64,000 nt of DNA from APNM01 sp040361335 (GTDB lineage: Bacteria; Pseudomonadota; Gammaproteobacteria; Nevskiales; Salinisphaeraceae): contig NZ_APNM01000009.1 of assembly GCF_040361335.1 (NCBI RefSeq), positions 120,641 to 184,640 on the forward strand. Reading direction: 5' to 3'. Both the position numbers and the translations under genes were made by a program. Below, one piece after another: positions 34,802-43,063 of this stretch. Position 1 is the first letter of the stretch, and each line of letters starts with the position of its first letter. The notes beneath the pieces were generated by a model. The model was not told where the DNA came from and made no database searches. It worked only from the letters and a program-made list of their open reading frames with translations.

Positions 34802-35458
34802 GTGGCGTTGCCGCGCATCCGGTGTTTCGTCTTGCGCTTCTCGACAAAGCGGACCGCGCCACCAGCGTCGGCTATCAGCGGGGCCGGCAGGGAGCTTAGC
34901 GAGGGCATCGGGGCACTGCTCGCGGCCGTGGTTCTCGTCAGCGTTGGCATCTGGATGCATGGCAAAAGCCAGGCCGGTGCCTGGCAACGCTATATTCAGC
35001 AAAAGATGTCTCATGCGCTGTCCCGCCGATCCGCTTGGCTGTTGTTTTTGCTGGCTTTCGTCGTCGTGTACCGTGAGGTGTTCGAAACCATTTTATTCTT
35101 CGCCGCACTCTGGAGACCGGACCAGGCATCCGCCATTGTCGCCGGCGTGGGTGCCGCCGCGGCGGTTCTTGCGGCAAGCGCCTGGGCGCTTTTGAGCCAC
35201 AGCAAGCGTCTGCCGATTGCCCGGTTCTTTTTCTGGAGCTCCATCATGATCGCGCTGCTGGCGGTCGTCCTCGCCGGCAAGGGCATCGCGGCCCTGCAGG
35301 AATCGGGCTGGTTCAGCATCAACCCTGTCGCCGAACTGCCTCGGCTGGAAATATTGGGAATGTATCCAACCTGGGAAGGCATAGCCGGCCAGGCACTCGT
35401 ATTGGGCATACTGTTGGCGGTCTTCGGATTAGCCCGTAGACGGGAAGGTCCGGTATGA
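34802..35458 (+). CDS. FTR1-type iron permease, N-terminally truncated
   Basis: 218 residues from a GTG. Recognisable homology to FTR1/EfeU permeases begins only at about residue 26 (SGAGRELSEGIGALLAAVVL, then SVGIWMHGKSQAGAWQRYI) and continues through the second iron motif (YREVFETILFF). The first REGLE-type helix and about three preceding spans are absent, and the first 25 residues (MALPRIRCFVLRFSTK) look like chance coding. So the permease has lost its 5' part and probably its transport function. The stop still overlaps the dsbD-like gene by 4 bases. Confidence 0.7.
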   Translation: MALPRIRCFVLRFSTKRTAPPASAISGAGRELSEGIGALLAAVVLVSVGIWMHGKSQAGAWQRYIQQKMSHALSRRSAWLLFLLAFVVVYREVFETILFFAALWRPDQASAIVAGVGAAAAVLAASAWALLSHSKRLPIARFFFWSSIMIALLAVVLAGKGIAALQESGWFSINPVAELPRLEILGMYPTWEGIAGQALVLGILLAVFGLARRREGPV

Positions 35459-36630
35459 CCCTGTGGCAATACCTGCTGCTGGCCACCGCCGCCGGCGTGC
35501 TGCTGAATCTCACCCCCTGCGTGCTGCCGGCGCTGCCGATCAAGCTGCGTAGCATCGGCCGCGTGGTGGGCGACGGCCACGGCAGGCGGCTGCTGGCGGG
35601 CGCGGCGCTGCTTGCCGGCACGCTGACATTTTTTGGCGGTTTGGCGATTGCCACGGCTTGGCTCAACTGGACCTGGGGTACGATCTTCCAATCGCCCGGC
35701 TTCCGCGTCGCATTGGCGCTGGTGTTGGGCGGCCTCGGCGTGTGGAGCCTGGTCGCGCGCGGCATTCAGCCGCCGCAATGGGCCTACCGAGTCCAGGGCG
35801 CGGGCTACGCCGAACCCTATCTGGCCGGCCTGTTGGCCGCGGTGCTTTCGGCGCCGTGTACCGGCCCGTTTCTGGGCGGGGTGCTGGCCTTCGCGCTGAC
35901 CCAGTCGCCCGCCGCCATCGTCGCCATTTTCCTGGCCGTTGGGCTGGGCCTTGCCTTGCCTTATCTGGTGCTTTTGGCGCGACCGGGGCTGATCGCGAAA
36001 ATGCCGCGCGGCGGCGCCTGGCTGGTGCGCATCCACCAGTTTTTGGGCTTGATCCTGCTCGCCGGGGCGGCATTTTTCGCCGCCACCGTTTTGCCCGGTC
36101 ATGCGGCGGCATTTTTGTGGAGTGGCTGGGCCGGCCTAGTGACGTTTTGGCTGCTGCGCGCGTTGATTGTCGGGCCCGACCTGGGCGCGCGGCTGGTGCC
36201 GGGGCTGGTGTTGGCGGGCACCGTGGTGAGCGCGGTTGCGGCCTGGCCGCAACCCGGCGCCGACACCGATGCCTCCCTGGCGTGGCAACCGCTTACCGAA
36301 CAGAGCTTGCAGGACGCCCGGGCGGCCAGGCGCCCGGTGTTAATCGAATTCACCGCCGACTGGTGCATCAACTGCAAGGTGCTGGAGCAAACCGTGTACC
36401 GGGATGTCCGGGTGATCGAAGCCGCCCGGCTCGCGCGGGCGGCAACCTTGCGCGCCGACCTGAGCCAGCCGGACGAACGCCTACAAGCGTACTTGCGTGA
36501 ATTCGGCGGCGCCGGGCTGCCATTCGCGGTGGTGCTGGACCGTCAGGGACGTATCCACAAGCGCCTGCCCGATCTGTTCACCGCGGACACCCTGGCAGCG
36601 GCGCTGCGCGCTGCGGGAGACAAACCATGA
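35455..36630 (+). CDS. DsbD/ScsB-like thiol:disulfide interchange protein (beta and gamma domains)
   Basis: 391 residues. A CcdA/DsbD membrane domain of about eight spans carries its Cys pair at C22 (LTPCVLP) and C135 (SAPCTGP). It is followed by a periplasmic thioredoxin domain with C304/C307 (FTADWCINCKVLEQ). It would move electrons from cytoplasmic thioredoxin to periplasmic thiols. The N-terminal alpha domain of classical DsbD is missing from this protein but is encoded separately by the next gene. Translational coupling: 4-base overlaps on both sides. It probably maintains reduced Cys in SCO or other metal-binding proteins. Confidence 0.88.
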   Translation: MTLWQYLLLATAAGVLLNLTPCVLPALPIKLRSIGRVVGDGHGRRLLAGAALLAGTLTFFGGLAIATAWLNWTWGTIFQSPGFRVALALVLGGLGVWSLVARGIQPPQWAYRVQGAGYAEPYLAGLLAAVLSAPCTGPFLGGVLAFALTQSPAAIVAIFLAVGLGLALPYLVLLARPGLIAKMPRGGAWLVRIHQFLGLILLAGAAFFAATVLPGHAAAFLWSGWAGLVTFWLLRALIVGPDLGARLVPGLVLAGTVVSAVAAWPQPGADTDASLAWQPLTEQSLQDARAARRPVLIEFTADWCINCKVLEQTVYRDVRVIEAARLARAATLRADLSQPDERLQAYLREFGGAGLPFAVVLDRQGRIHKRLPDLFTADTLAAALRAAGDKP

Positions 36631-37151
36631 ATAAGTCAGTGGTTCTCGGCTGGGTCATCCCCGGTCTGGCCGCCTTAGCGGTGGCGGGCGTCCTGCTGGC
36701 ATGGCAATGGCCGGCGCCTGACGCCGGCGAGGGTGTTGCCCAGTCTGGGCTGGACGATAAGGCAGCCAAGACCACCGCCGATCTGGTCGCTATCCGCGCC
36801 GTGAGAACGGATGCGCACACCCTGCGGGTTACGCTGGATATCGTCGGCGATTGGCACGTCAACGCCAACCCGGCCTCGCTGGACTTTCTGATCCCCACGG
36901 TGCTTTCCGCCGACACGGACGCCGGGGCGCCCGTGCCGTTGACGGTCGACTACCCCGCCGGCCGCGACATCGACAGCGGGCTCGGCGATGCGCCCTGGCT
37001 TGTATACGACAATGGCAGCGTCATCACCGCTACCCTCCCCGAAGCAAGTGCAACCGAGCCTCTGAGCGTTGAAGTACAGGTACAGGCGTGCCACGACAGC
37101 GGACGCTGCCTGACGCCGGATACCGTCCGCGCGCAGGCCGACGCGCCATGA
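36627..37151 (+). CDS. Separate DsbD alpha-like periplasmic domain
   Basis: 174 residues. One N-terminal membrane anchor (VVLGWVIPGLAALAVAGVLLAW) and an immunoglobulin-like domain matching the DsbD N-terminal (alpha) domain: DWHVNANPASLDFLIPT, a Pro-rich middle, and a Cys pair in QACHDSGRCLTPDTV. It would receive electrons from the thioredoxin domain of the preceding gene. DsbD is thus split into two coupled genes in the order (beta-gamma)-(alpha), the reverse of the fused protein. It overlaps the lspA gene by 4 bases. Confidence 0.78.
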   Translation: MNKSVVLGWVIPGLAALAVAGVLLAWQWPAPDAGEGVAQSGLDDKAAKTTADLVAIRAVRTDAHTLRVTLDIVGDWHVNANPASLDFLIPTVLSADTDAGAPVPLTVDYPAGRDIDSGLGDAPWLVYDNGSVITATLPEASATEPLSVEVQVQACHDSGRCLTPDTVRAQADAP

Positions 37152-37678
37152 CGGAGACACCCCACAACCGACCCATGCGTCGAACCCTCCCATTGCTGCT
37201 CGCCGCGGCCTTGCTGGCCGCCGGCACCGACCTCGTGACCAAAAGCTGGGCGCAGGCCATGCTGGCGGGTCAGCCGCCGGTCCCGCTGCTCGGCGAGACC
37301 CTCCGGCTGCACCTGGGCTTTAACACCGGCGTCGCCTTCAGCCTGTTTGCCGGCGGCGGGCTTTTCGTGCCCCTGCTGAATCTGGCGGTGCTGTCCGGGT
37401 TTTGCGTCTGGCTCGGGCTGTTGTTGCGGCGGCAACCCCTGGGACCTGGCGCCGGATTGTGCGCCGGCCTGTTTTTAGGTGGCGGCATCACCAACCTGCT
37501 GGACCGACTAGTCGACGGCCGGGTCACCGACTTCATCGACGTTGGCGTACACAGCCTGCGCTGGCCCACCTTCAATCTGGCCGATATGTTCATAGTCATG
37601 GGCGTGGTGGCATTCGTATTGCTGCTGGAACGCGGACCCGAACGCGGCGATTGCTCGCCGGAAAACGGGGACGGTTAA
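37148..37678 (+). CDS. lspA: Lipoprotein signal peptidase (signal peptidase II)
   Basis: 176 residues from the ATG at 37148, which overlaps the previous stop. Four membrane spans. The family motifs are present: TKSWA near the N-terminus, FNTGVAFSLF, NLLDRLVDGRVTDFID (catalytic Asp about 128) and FNLADMFIVMG (catalytic Asp about 146). It cleaves prolipoproteins before the lipid-modified Cys. Like lnt at 23346, this is normally a single-copy housekeeping gene, here embedded among redox and copper-assembly genes. The following gene is 7 bases away. Confidence 0.92.
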   Translation: MTETPHNRPMRRTLPLLLAAALLAAGTDLVTKSWAQAMLAGQPPVPLLGETLRLHLGFNTGVAFSLFAGGGLFVPLLNLAVLSGFCVWLGLLLRRQPLGPGAGLCAGLFLGGGITNLLDRLVDGRVTDFIDVGVHSLRWPTFNLADMFIVMGVVAFVLLLERGPERGDCSPENGDG

Positions 37679-37685
37679 CCCGGCC

Positions 37686-38558
37686 ATGGTGGACGAGGGT
37701 CTCCTGTCGTGGTTGCGGTTGCTACTGCCGTGGGAGCCGTTGTGGCCGCTGATCGCGGCTTTCATACTAGTGCTTGCGATTTATCTGCGCGGTCTGGGCC
37801 GACGTACGCAGCTTAGCGACATACCGGGCGCGCTCGGCTTTCTGACCGGGCTGGCGATGATGTACGCGGTGATGCAGACGCATTTCGATTATCTGGCGCA
37901 GTACATGTTCTTCGTGCATCGCGGCCAGCACTTGGTGTTGCACCATGTGGGCCCGTTCCTGATCGCCTTGAGCGCGCCCTCGGCGGTGCTGGCCGCGGGA
38001 TCGCCGAATTGGCTGCGCACTGCGTGGCAGCGACTGGCCGGCAGCCTGCCGGCACGTGCCATTTACCGGGTCGTGCAACAGCCGGTGATCGCCGGCCTGT
38101 TGTTCGTCTGCCTAATCTACTTCTGGCTGATTCCGTCGGTGCACTTCGAGGCCATGCTGAGCGCCCGTTATTACTGGGTGATGAACCTCAGCATGGCCAT
38201 CGACGGCCTGCTGTTCTGGTGGCTCATGCTCGACCCGAGACCGCCGGGCGCCACCCCGGTCACGCGAAGCATCGGCGTGCGCATTATGGTCTTGTGCGCG
38301 GTGATGCCGCCTCAGATCGTGTTGGGCGCCTGGATCGCGCTGTCTCGCGATATCCTGTTCGATGTCTATGCCGTCTGCGGCCGGGCCTGGCCGATTCCGC
38401 CCATGTTGGACCAGCAGCTCGGCGGACTGCTCACCTGGATCCCGGCGGCCATGATGAGCGTGCTTGCGACGTTGGCGCTGTTGCGTCTGCTTTTCCGATA
38501 CGAGCGCGCGCAGCGCACCGTAACCGATTCTTCCCTTGCCACCACGGAGGCCACATGA
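37686..38558 (+). CDS. ctaG: CtaG-type (caa3 family) cytochrome oxidase assembly membrane protein
   Basis: 290 residues, seven predicted spans. It matches the CtaG_caa3 family: QTHFDYLAQYMFFVHRGQHL followed by HHVGPFLIALSAP, and conserved His, Met and Arg residues in the middle helices. The family helps deliver copper to haem-copper oxidases and is often beside SCO. The stop overlaps the SCO gene start by 4 bases. Its presence in a resistance island suggests either respiratory backup under metal stress or a periplasmic copper-handling role. Confidence 0.88.
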   Translation: MVDEGLLSWLRLLLPWEPLWPLIAAFILVLAIYLRGLGRRTQLSDIPGALGFLTGLAMMYAVMQTHFDYLAQYMFFVHRGQHLVLHHVGPFLIALSAPSAVLAAGSPNWLRTAWQRLAGSLPARAIYRVVQQPVIAGLLFVCLIYFWLIPSVHFEAMLSARYYWVMNLSMAIDGLLFWWLMLDPRPPGATPVTRSIGVRIMVLCAVMPPQIVLGAWIALSRDILFDVYAVCGRAWPIPPMLDQQLGGLLTWIPAAMMSVLATLALLRLLFRYERAQRTVTDSSLATTEAT

Positions 38559-39157
38559 CGGGTCGACGCCTGTGCCTGCCCTTGTTGTTGCCATTGTTCA
38601 CGGCCGTGCTCGCCGCTTGTGGCGATACCGCCCCTGAATGGCGTGGCCACGACATCACCGGCGTCATGCCGGATCTGCGCTATACGCTCACTGGCGAGAA
38701 CGGCGAGACCATGATCGCCGGCGCCTATTCTGGCAAAGTCCGGCTGCTATTCTTTGGCTTCACGCACTGCCCGGACATCTGTCCGGCAACGCTCGGCCGG
38801 CTCAAATCCGCCATGACCCTGCTCGACGCACAACAGCGCGAGCGTGTCCGCGTGCTGTTCGTCAGTGTCGACCCTAAACGCGACACGCCCGAGCGGCTGG
38901 CCGAGTACACCGGCTACTTCGGCCCGCGGTTCGTCGGGCTTACCGGAACCCAGGCGCAGCTCACCGAGCTGAGCAAGCGTTACCGGGTAACCTATGGTTA
39001 CGCCGAGCCGGATGAGAATGGCGCCTACGCGGTATCGCACAGTGGCGCCGTTTTCGTATTCGACCCTCAGGGCAAGGTCCGCTTGCTGTTCAACCAGTCG
39101 GTACCGGTCGCGGATATCGCCGCCGACTTGCGCCGTCTGCTGGAGGACACCGCCTGA
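38555..39157 (+). CDS. SCO1/SenC-family copper chaperone, lipoprotein
   Basis: About 200 residues. The ATG at 38555 is preceded by GGAGG; a much longer upstream frame is a shadow of ctaG. The signal peptide ends in a lipobox (TAVLAAC), so it is a lipoprotein. The thioredoxin-like domain has the copper site CPDICP (Cys72, Cys76) and the third ligand His162 (VSHSGAVF). It delivers copper to, or reduces, the CuA site of cytochrome oxidase. It is coupled to ctaG and probably kept reduced by the DsbD-like proteins of the same operon. Confidence 0.93.
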   Translation: MTGRRLCLPLLLPLFTAVLAACGDTAPEWRGHDITGVMPDLRYTLTGENGETMIAGAYSGKVRLLFFGFTHCPDICPATLGRLKSAMTLLDAQQRERVRVLFVSVDPKRDTPERLAEYTGYFGPRFVGLTGTQAQLTELSKRYRVTYGYAEPDENGAYAVSHSGAVFVFDPQGKVRLLFNQSVPVADIAADLRRLLEDTA

Positions 39158-39181
39158 AGGTGGCTCAAGGCGTCTTGGGTG

Positions 39182-40033
39182 TCACCGCTCGAGGCTTAGA
39201 ATCCGGCGCGCGCCGTAGAGCACGACAAGACCGATGATCGTGCCAATGATCAGGTCCGGGTAGTTTGAGCCGGTCCAGGCCACCAGGACGCCTGCGGTGA
39301 TCACGCCCAGATTGGCCAGCACGTCGTTGGCGGAGAAAATCCAGCTCGCCTTCATGTGGGCCCCGCCGTGCCGATAACGGTGGATCAGCGCCAGGCAAGC
39401 GACGTTCGCCACCAGCGCCACGGCGCCGACGGCCATCATGAGCTGGGACATCGGCTCGCTGCCGAACAGGAAACGCCGCCCGACCTCGGTCAGCACGCCC
39501 AACGCCATCAGCAGTTGCAGCCAACCGGCCAGATGGGCGGCCCGCCGCTTCAGATGCAGGCTGCGACCGACCGCATACAAGGCCAGGGCATAGACGGCGG
39601 CGTCCGCGAACATGTCCAGCGAGTCGGCGATCAGCCCGGTCGATTGCGCCAGCCACCCCAGCGTGAATTCGGCTATGAACATGAAGCCGTTGATGCCCAG
39701 CAGCAACCGGAGCGTGCCGGCTTCACGCGCGTCCGCTTCCGCGGCCTCTGCCAGCGCTCGCCAATCTTCCGGATCAGCCTGTCGGTTCCGGGTCAGGTTC
39801 GCGCCTAGGCCCAACGCTTCCAGCTTGCTGGTAATAGCCTCCAGGTTGCCTTTGTGGAGAATCTGGACTTGGCGCAGATCGAGGTCGAAGCGCATGCCGT
39901 GCACTCCTTCCATGCCGTCCAAGGCCATGCGAACCAGCCCCTCCTCGGAGGGACAGTCCATTTTTGGCATTGAGAACTCGCTGACCTGCGGTGCCGATTC
40001 GTCCATAACGCGACTTGCTATCTGCTCCGTCAT
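39182..40033 (-). CDS. CDF-like cation transporter with single-Cys HMA domain (second copy)
   Basis: 283 residues, strongly similar along its whole length to the protein at 24870-25700. The same modified HMA motif (PKMDCPSEEGLVRMAL), the same TM2 site (DSLDMFADAAVY) and the same atypical TM5 (IFSANDVLAN, lacking the usual His) are present. It starts one base into the stop of the preceding CzcD-type gene (TAATG), so the two CDF-type proteins are co-translated and might form a heterodimer, as some CDF proteins do. It ends a long leftward gene run and converges on the SCO gene. Confidence 0.82.
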   Translation of the reverse strand: MTEQIASRVMDESAPQVSEFSMPKMDCPSEEGLVRMALDGMEGVHGMRFDLDLRQVQILHKGNLEAITSKLEALGLGANLTRNRQADPEDWRALAEAAEADAREAGTLRLLLGINGFMFIAEFTLGWLAQSTGLIADSLDMFADAAVYALALYAVGRSLHLKRRAAHLAGWLQLLMALGVLTEVGRRFLFGSEPMSQLMMAVGAVALVANVACLALIHRYRHGGAHMKASWIFSANDVLANLGVITAGVLVAWTGSNYPDLIIGTIIGLVVLYGARRILSLER

Positions 40034-40974
40034 TAATCGCTGCCCTTTGATGTTTCGGACTGACCTGCCGGGGCTGATTCGTCGATGCCGCAGCCCGCCT
40101 GGGCATCACAAGCCCGCCGTATAGCTGTGTCCTCGGGTTGCAAGGTGCTGTGTACGATACCAAAACGCTCGCGCAAGATTGCCTGCAGGCGAGGAAGCAC
40201 TCGTTCCCAGCAGGTCATCCTGTCCAGGTCCACATGCGCGGCCATGGCATAGCGCCTGGAGGACAGGCTCCAGATATGCATGTCGTGCACCATGCGCACG
40301 CCCTCGACCTCGGCCAGGGCCCGACCCACCTCCCGCGCGTCGACATCACGCGGCACCCCCTCCATGAGCACGCGCAGCACTTCCCGCAACAAACGGCCGG
40401 CCGATATAAGAATGAGCAGGCTCACGAACAGGGACAGCAGCGGATCCGCGATCAACGGCCCGCCGAGATAGATGATGGCGCCCGCGGCTAGCGCCGCGAC
40501 CGAGCCGAGCAGGTCGCCCATCACGTGGAGCAGTGCGCCACGCACATTCATAGTCCGCTCGCCGCGCATCAGCACCCAGGCGACGATCATGTTGACCAAC
40601 AAGCCGAGCCCGCCGATGAACAGCACCACGCCGCCCGCCACCGGTGGTGGATCGGCCATCCGACGGATCGCCTCGTAGCCGATGAACGCGATCACGCCGA
40701 ACATGAACAGCACGTTGAACAGCGCACCGAGCACCTCCGCCCGCTGCAGACCGAAGGAGTGCTTGTGCGAGGCCGGCTTGGTCGCCAGCCAGGCAGCGAA
40801 GGCGCCGACGCCCAGCGACAGCGAATCAGTGAGCATGTGACCGGCGTCGGAGAGCAGGGCCAGGGAATCAGCCAGAATCCCGCCGACCACTTCCACCACC
40901 GCGAAGGCGGTCGTGAAGACCAAACTGAATAAAAGGGTCTTGCCACTGCCGTGGCCGTGATCGTGATCGGACAT
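40033..40974 (-). CDS. czcD: CzcD/ZitB-type Zn/Cd/Co cation diffusion facilitator
   Basis: 313 residues. Exports divalent cations to the periplasm in exchange for protons. N-terminal His-rich tip (SDHDHGHGSG); six spans; both HxxxD metal sites intact (SDAGHMLTDSLS in TM2, LHVMGDLLGS in TM5); cytoplasmic C-terminal domain with MHDMHIWSLSS. The tail has an unusual pair of Cys (RRACDAQAGCGID). Overlaps the second HMA-CDF gene by one base. Confidence 0.93.
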   Translation of the reverse strand: MSDHDHGHGSGKTLLFSLVFTTAFAVVEVVGGILADSLALLSDAGHMLTDSLSLGVGAFAAWLATKPASHKHSFGLQRAEVLGALFNVLFMFGVIAFIGYEAIRRMADPPPVAGGVVLFIGGLGLLVNMIVAWVLMRGERTMNVRGALLHVMGDLLGSVAALAAGAIIYLGGPLIADPLLSLFVSLLILISAGRLLREVLRVLMEGVPRDVDAREVGRALAEVEGVRMVHDMHIWSLSSRRYAMAAHVDLDRMTCWERVLPRLQAILRERFGIVHSTLQPEDTAIRRACDAQAGCGIDESAPAGQSETSKGSD

Positions 40975-41008
40975 AAGAGTTACCTCAGCATATGCGCCAC
41001 CAGACGTG

Positions 41009-41653
41009 TCACCGGCTCATAGTCAACGTGCGGCGAGCCTGCTCATGCACGTCGTCGAGTGCCTGGTTGAGCGTCTCGATTGCCAGCGCACGGTCTGGTG
41101 GGCGCGAAGCATGAATCTCTTGCGTGGGGCCGAAACAGATGATCACCCGGGCGAAGGGCCATGGAAGAACCGCCCGATTCCAGGACTTTTCGAAGACATG
41201 CCGCTTGCTGCAGGCGACGCCGACAGGGACGATGACACCGCCGCTTAGTTGAGCGAGATGTATGACGCCGGGTTTCACCACATGCCGGGGACCACGCGGC
41301 CCATCCACCGCCATGGAGGCGTTGCAGCCCGAGCGGCAATGACGAACCAACCCCTTGAGCGCCTGCACACCGCCGTGCGATGACGAGCCGGTCACGGTGC
41401 GCGCACCGAGTTTGCGGATGACGAAATCCATTCGACGGCCATCGGCGCTGCGGGAGGTCATCGTCACGATATGCAGCCGGCCCACCATGTGCACGAGGGC
41501 CAGTTCGTCACCGTGCCAATGCGCAAAAACGCAAGGCCGGCCCTGCCGGCGTGCGCGAGTGACGCTGGCATGCTCAATGACGGACTTGCGCCAACTGGCG
41601 GACAACAACCGATAAAGCAGCCATGCGATTAGCGACAGGACATACTGACGCAT
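41009..41653 (-). CDS. DUF374 / lysophospholipid acyltransferase-like protein
   Basis: 214 residues. An N-terminal hydrophobic helix (YVLSLIAWLLYRLLS) precedes a DUF374 domain of the acyltransferase superfamily: FAHWHGDELAL, SRSADGRRMDFVIRKLG and VDGPRGPRHVVKPG. Members of this group may acylate Kdo/lipid A-like molecules or other lipids; the substrate here is unknown. It lies in the leftward run near a glycosyltransferase fusion and NhaA, so an envelope-modification role is plausible. Confidence 0.82.
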   Translation of the reverse strand: MRQYVLSLIAWLLYRLLSASWRKSVIEHASVTRARRQGRPCVFAHWHGDELALVHMVGRLHIVTMTSRSADGRRMDFVIRKLGARTVTGSSSHGGVQALKGLVRHCRSGCNASMAVDGPRGPRHVVKPGVIHLAQLSGGVIVPVGVACSKRHVFEKSWNRAVLPWPFARVIICFGPTQEIHASRPPDRALAIETLNQALDDVHEQARRTLTMSR

Positions 41654-41732
41654 CGGCTAGAACCCTCCTTTAGCGGATAAAGGCCATGCACTGGCCCCGG
41701 ACGTATGCGGGCAAGGCTGAGGGCCGCCATGC

Positions 41733-43046
41733 TCACGCCCGTTCCCCGTTGGCAGGCAATACCATCCACAGCACGGCCAGTCCGGCTATCGCCGCCGCGA
41801 ACGAGCCGGCCATAACCCCAAGCCGTGCGGCGGCGACAAGCGTTTGCCCGGAGAACGCGAGGCTGGTCAGGAACAAGGCCACCGTGAAGCCGACTCCGGC
41901 CAACAGGCCGAGACCGATCATGGCCGGCCAGGTGACGCCGACGGGCAGCTTGGCGCGCGACAGGCGCGCGGCCAGCCAGGCGCAGGCCACGATTCCCAAT
42001 GGCTTCCCCACCAACAAACCCAGGCCGACACCGGAAAACACCCAGACGCCATCGCCCACGGATAGATTCATCGCCCCCAGGTCCACGCCTGCGTTGGCGA
42101 GGGCGAATACGGGCATAATCAGGTACAGCACCCAGGGCTCGAGCCGGTACCGCAGACTATCCAGCGGCGCTACGGCGCTGCGCTTGGCGACAGCGAGTTC
42201 CTGCAGCAACCGTCGGCCGGGCGGCGCCTGCTGACGCAGCAGGTGCGGGATGCGCACAGCGGCTTGCTCATCCTGTCCCCGTTTGTGCTCGGGGACCGAA
42301 AGTGGGGTCATCAGCCCCAGCAACACACCCGCAACGGTCGGGTGCACGCCGGATTTCTCGATGGCCAGCCAGATCGCCGCTCCCGCCACCCAGTACGGCA
42401 GAAAAGCCCTAACCCCGGCGGCTCGCATCGCCCACACCCCCAGCAAGCCACCGCCCGCGACAAACAAAGGGCCGATGGCTATTTGACTGCTATAGAAGAG
42501 CGCGATCACTACAATCGTGCCAATATCGTCAATCACCGCCAGAGTCAGCAGGAACGCACGTAGTCCCGCAGGCACCCGCGGCCCGAGCAGGGTCAGCAAG
42601 GCGATCGCGAAGGCTACGTCCGTGGCCATCGGCACGGCCCAGCCATTCGCCGCTCCAGCCGGCACGTTGAGGGCGAGATAGACCGCAACAGGCAGCAGCA
42701 TGCCGCCGGCTGCCGCGGCGACCGGCAAAGCTGCCGTGTCCGGCGACGACAAGGATCCGCGGACGAACTCGTGTTTGACCTCCAGGCTGACCTGGAAGAA
42801 AAAAATCACCATCACCGCGTCATCGATCCAGTCGTGCAACGACAGTGACAGCGTCCAGCCGCCGAGCCGGACGGCCAGTTCCGTGTCCCAGAAGCCGGCG
42901 TAGGCGGGCAACGACTCGAGATTGGCCCAGACGAGCGCCGCCAGGGTGGCCGCAACCAAGAGGAAGCCGCTGGACGGCTCGTAGGCGGCAAATCGCCGAA
43001 GCGGGCGCCCCAATCGCCCAGCCAAAGTGTCTCCTGCGGTTGGCAT
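41733..43046 (-). CDS. nhaA: Na+/H+ antiporter NhaA
   Basis: 437 residues, about twelve spans. The NhaA core signature is clear (AVPMATDVAFAIALL and LLTLAVIDDIGTIVVIALFY; the Asp pair in VIDDIG is the ion-binding site). It exports sodium in exchange for protons. It is longer than the E. coli protein, with a cytoplasmic loop insertion around QDEQAAVRIPHLLRQQAPPG. It could counter the proton load of RND and CDF antiporters or give salt tolerance. Spacing to the glycosyltransferase gene upstream is 17 bases. Confidence 0.93.
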   Translation of the reverse strand: MPTAGDTLAGRLGRPLRRFAAYEPSSGFLLVAATLAALVWANLESLPAYAGFWDTELAVRLGGWTLSLSLHDWIDDAVMVIFFFQVSLEVKHEFVRGSLSSPDTAALPVAAAAGGMLLPVAVYLALNVPAGAANGWAVPMATDVAFAIALLTLLGPRVPAGLRAFLLTLAVIDDIGTIVVIALFYSSQIAIGPLFVAGGGLLGVWAMRAAGVRAFLPYWVAGAAIWLAIEKSGVHPTVAGVLLGLMTPLSVPEHKRGQDEQAAVRIPHLLRQQAPPGRRLLQELAVAKRSAVAPLDSLRYRLEPWVLYLIMPVFALANAGVDLGAMNLSVGDGVWVFSGVGLGLLVGKPLGIVACAWLAARLSRAKLPVGVTWPAMIGLGLLAGVGFTVALFLTSLAFSGQTLVAAARLGVMAGSFAAAIAGLAVLWMVLPANGERA

Positions 43047-43063
43047 GTCGCCCGCGATTGCGC

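Noticed and set aside
38009..38554. A much longer N-terminus for the SCO protein
   Set aside because: The extension is an Arg/His-rich shadow of ctaG, whereas the ATG at 38555 has GGAGG, a lipoprotein signal and the usual SCO length.
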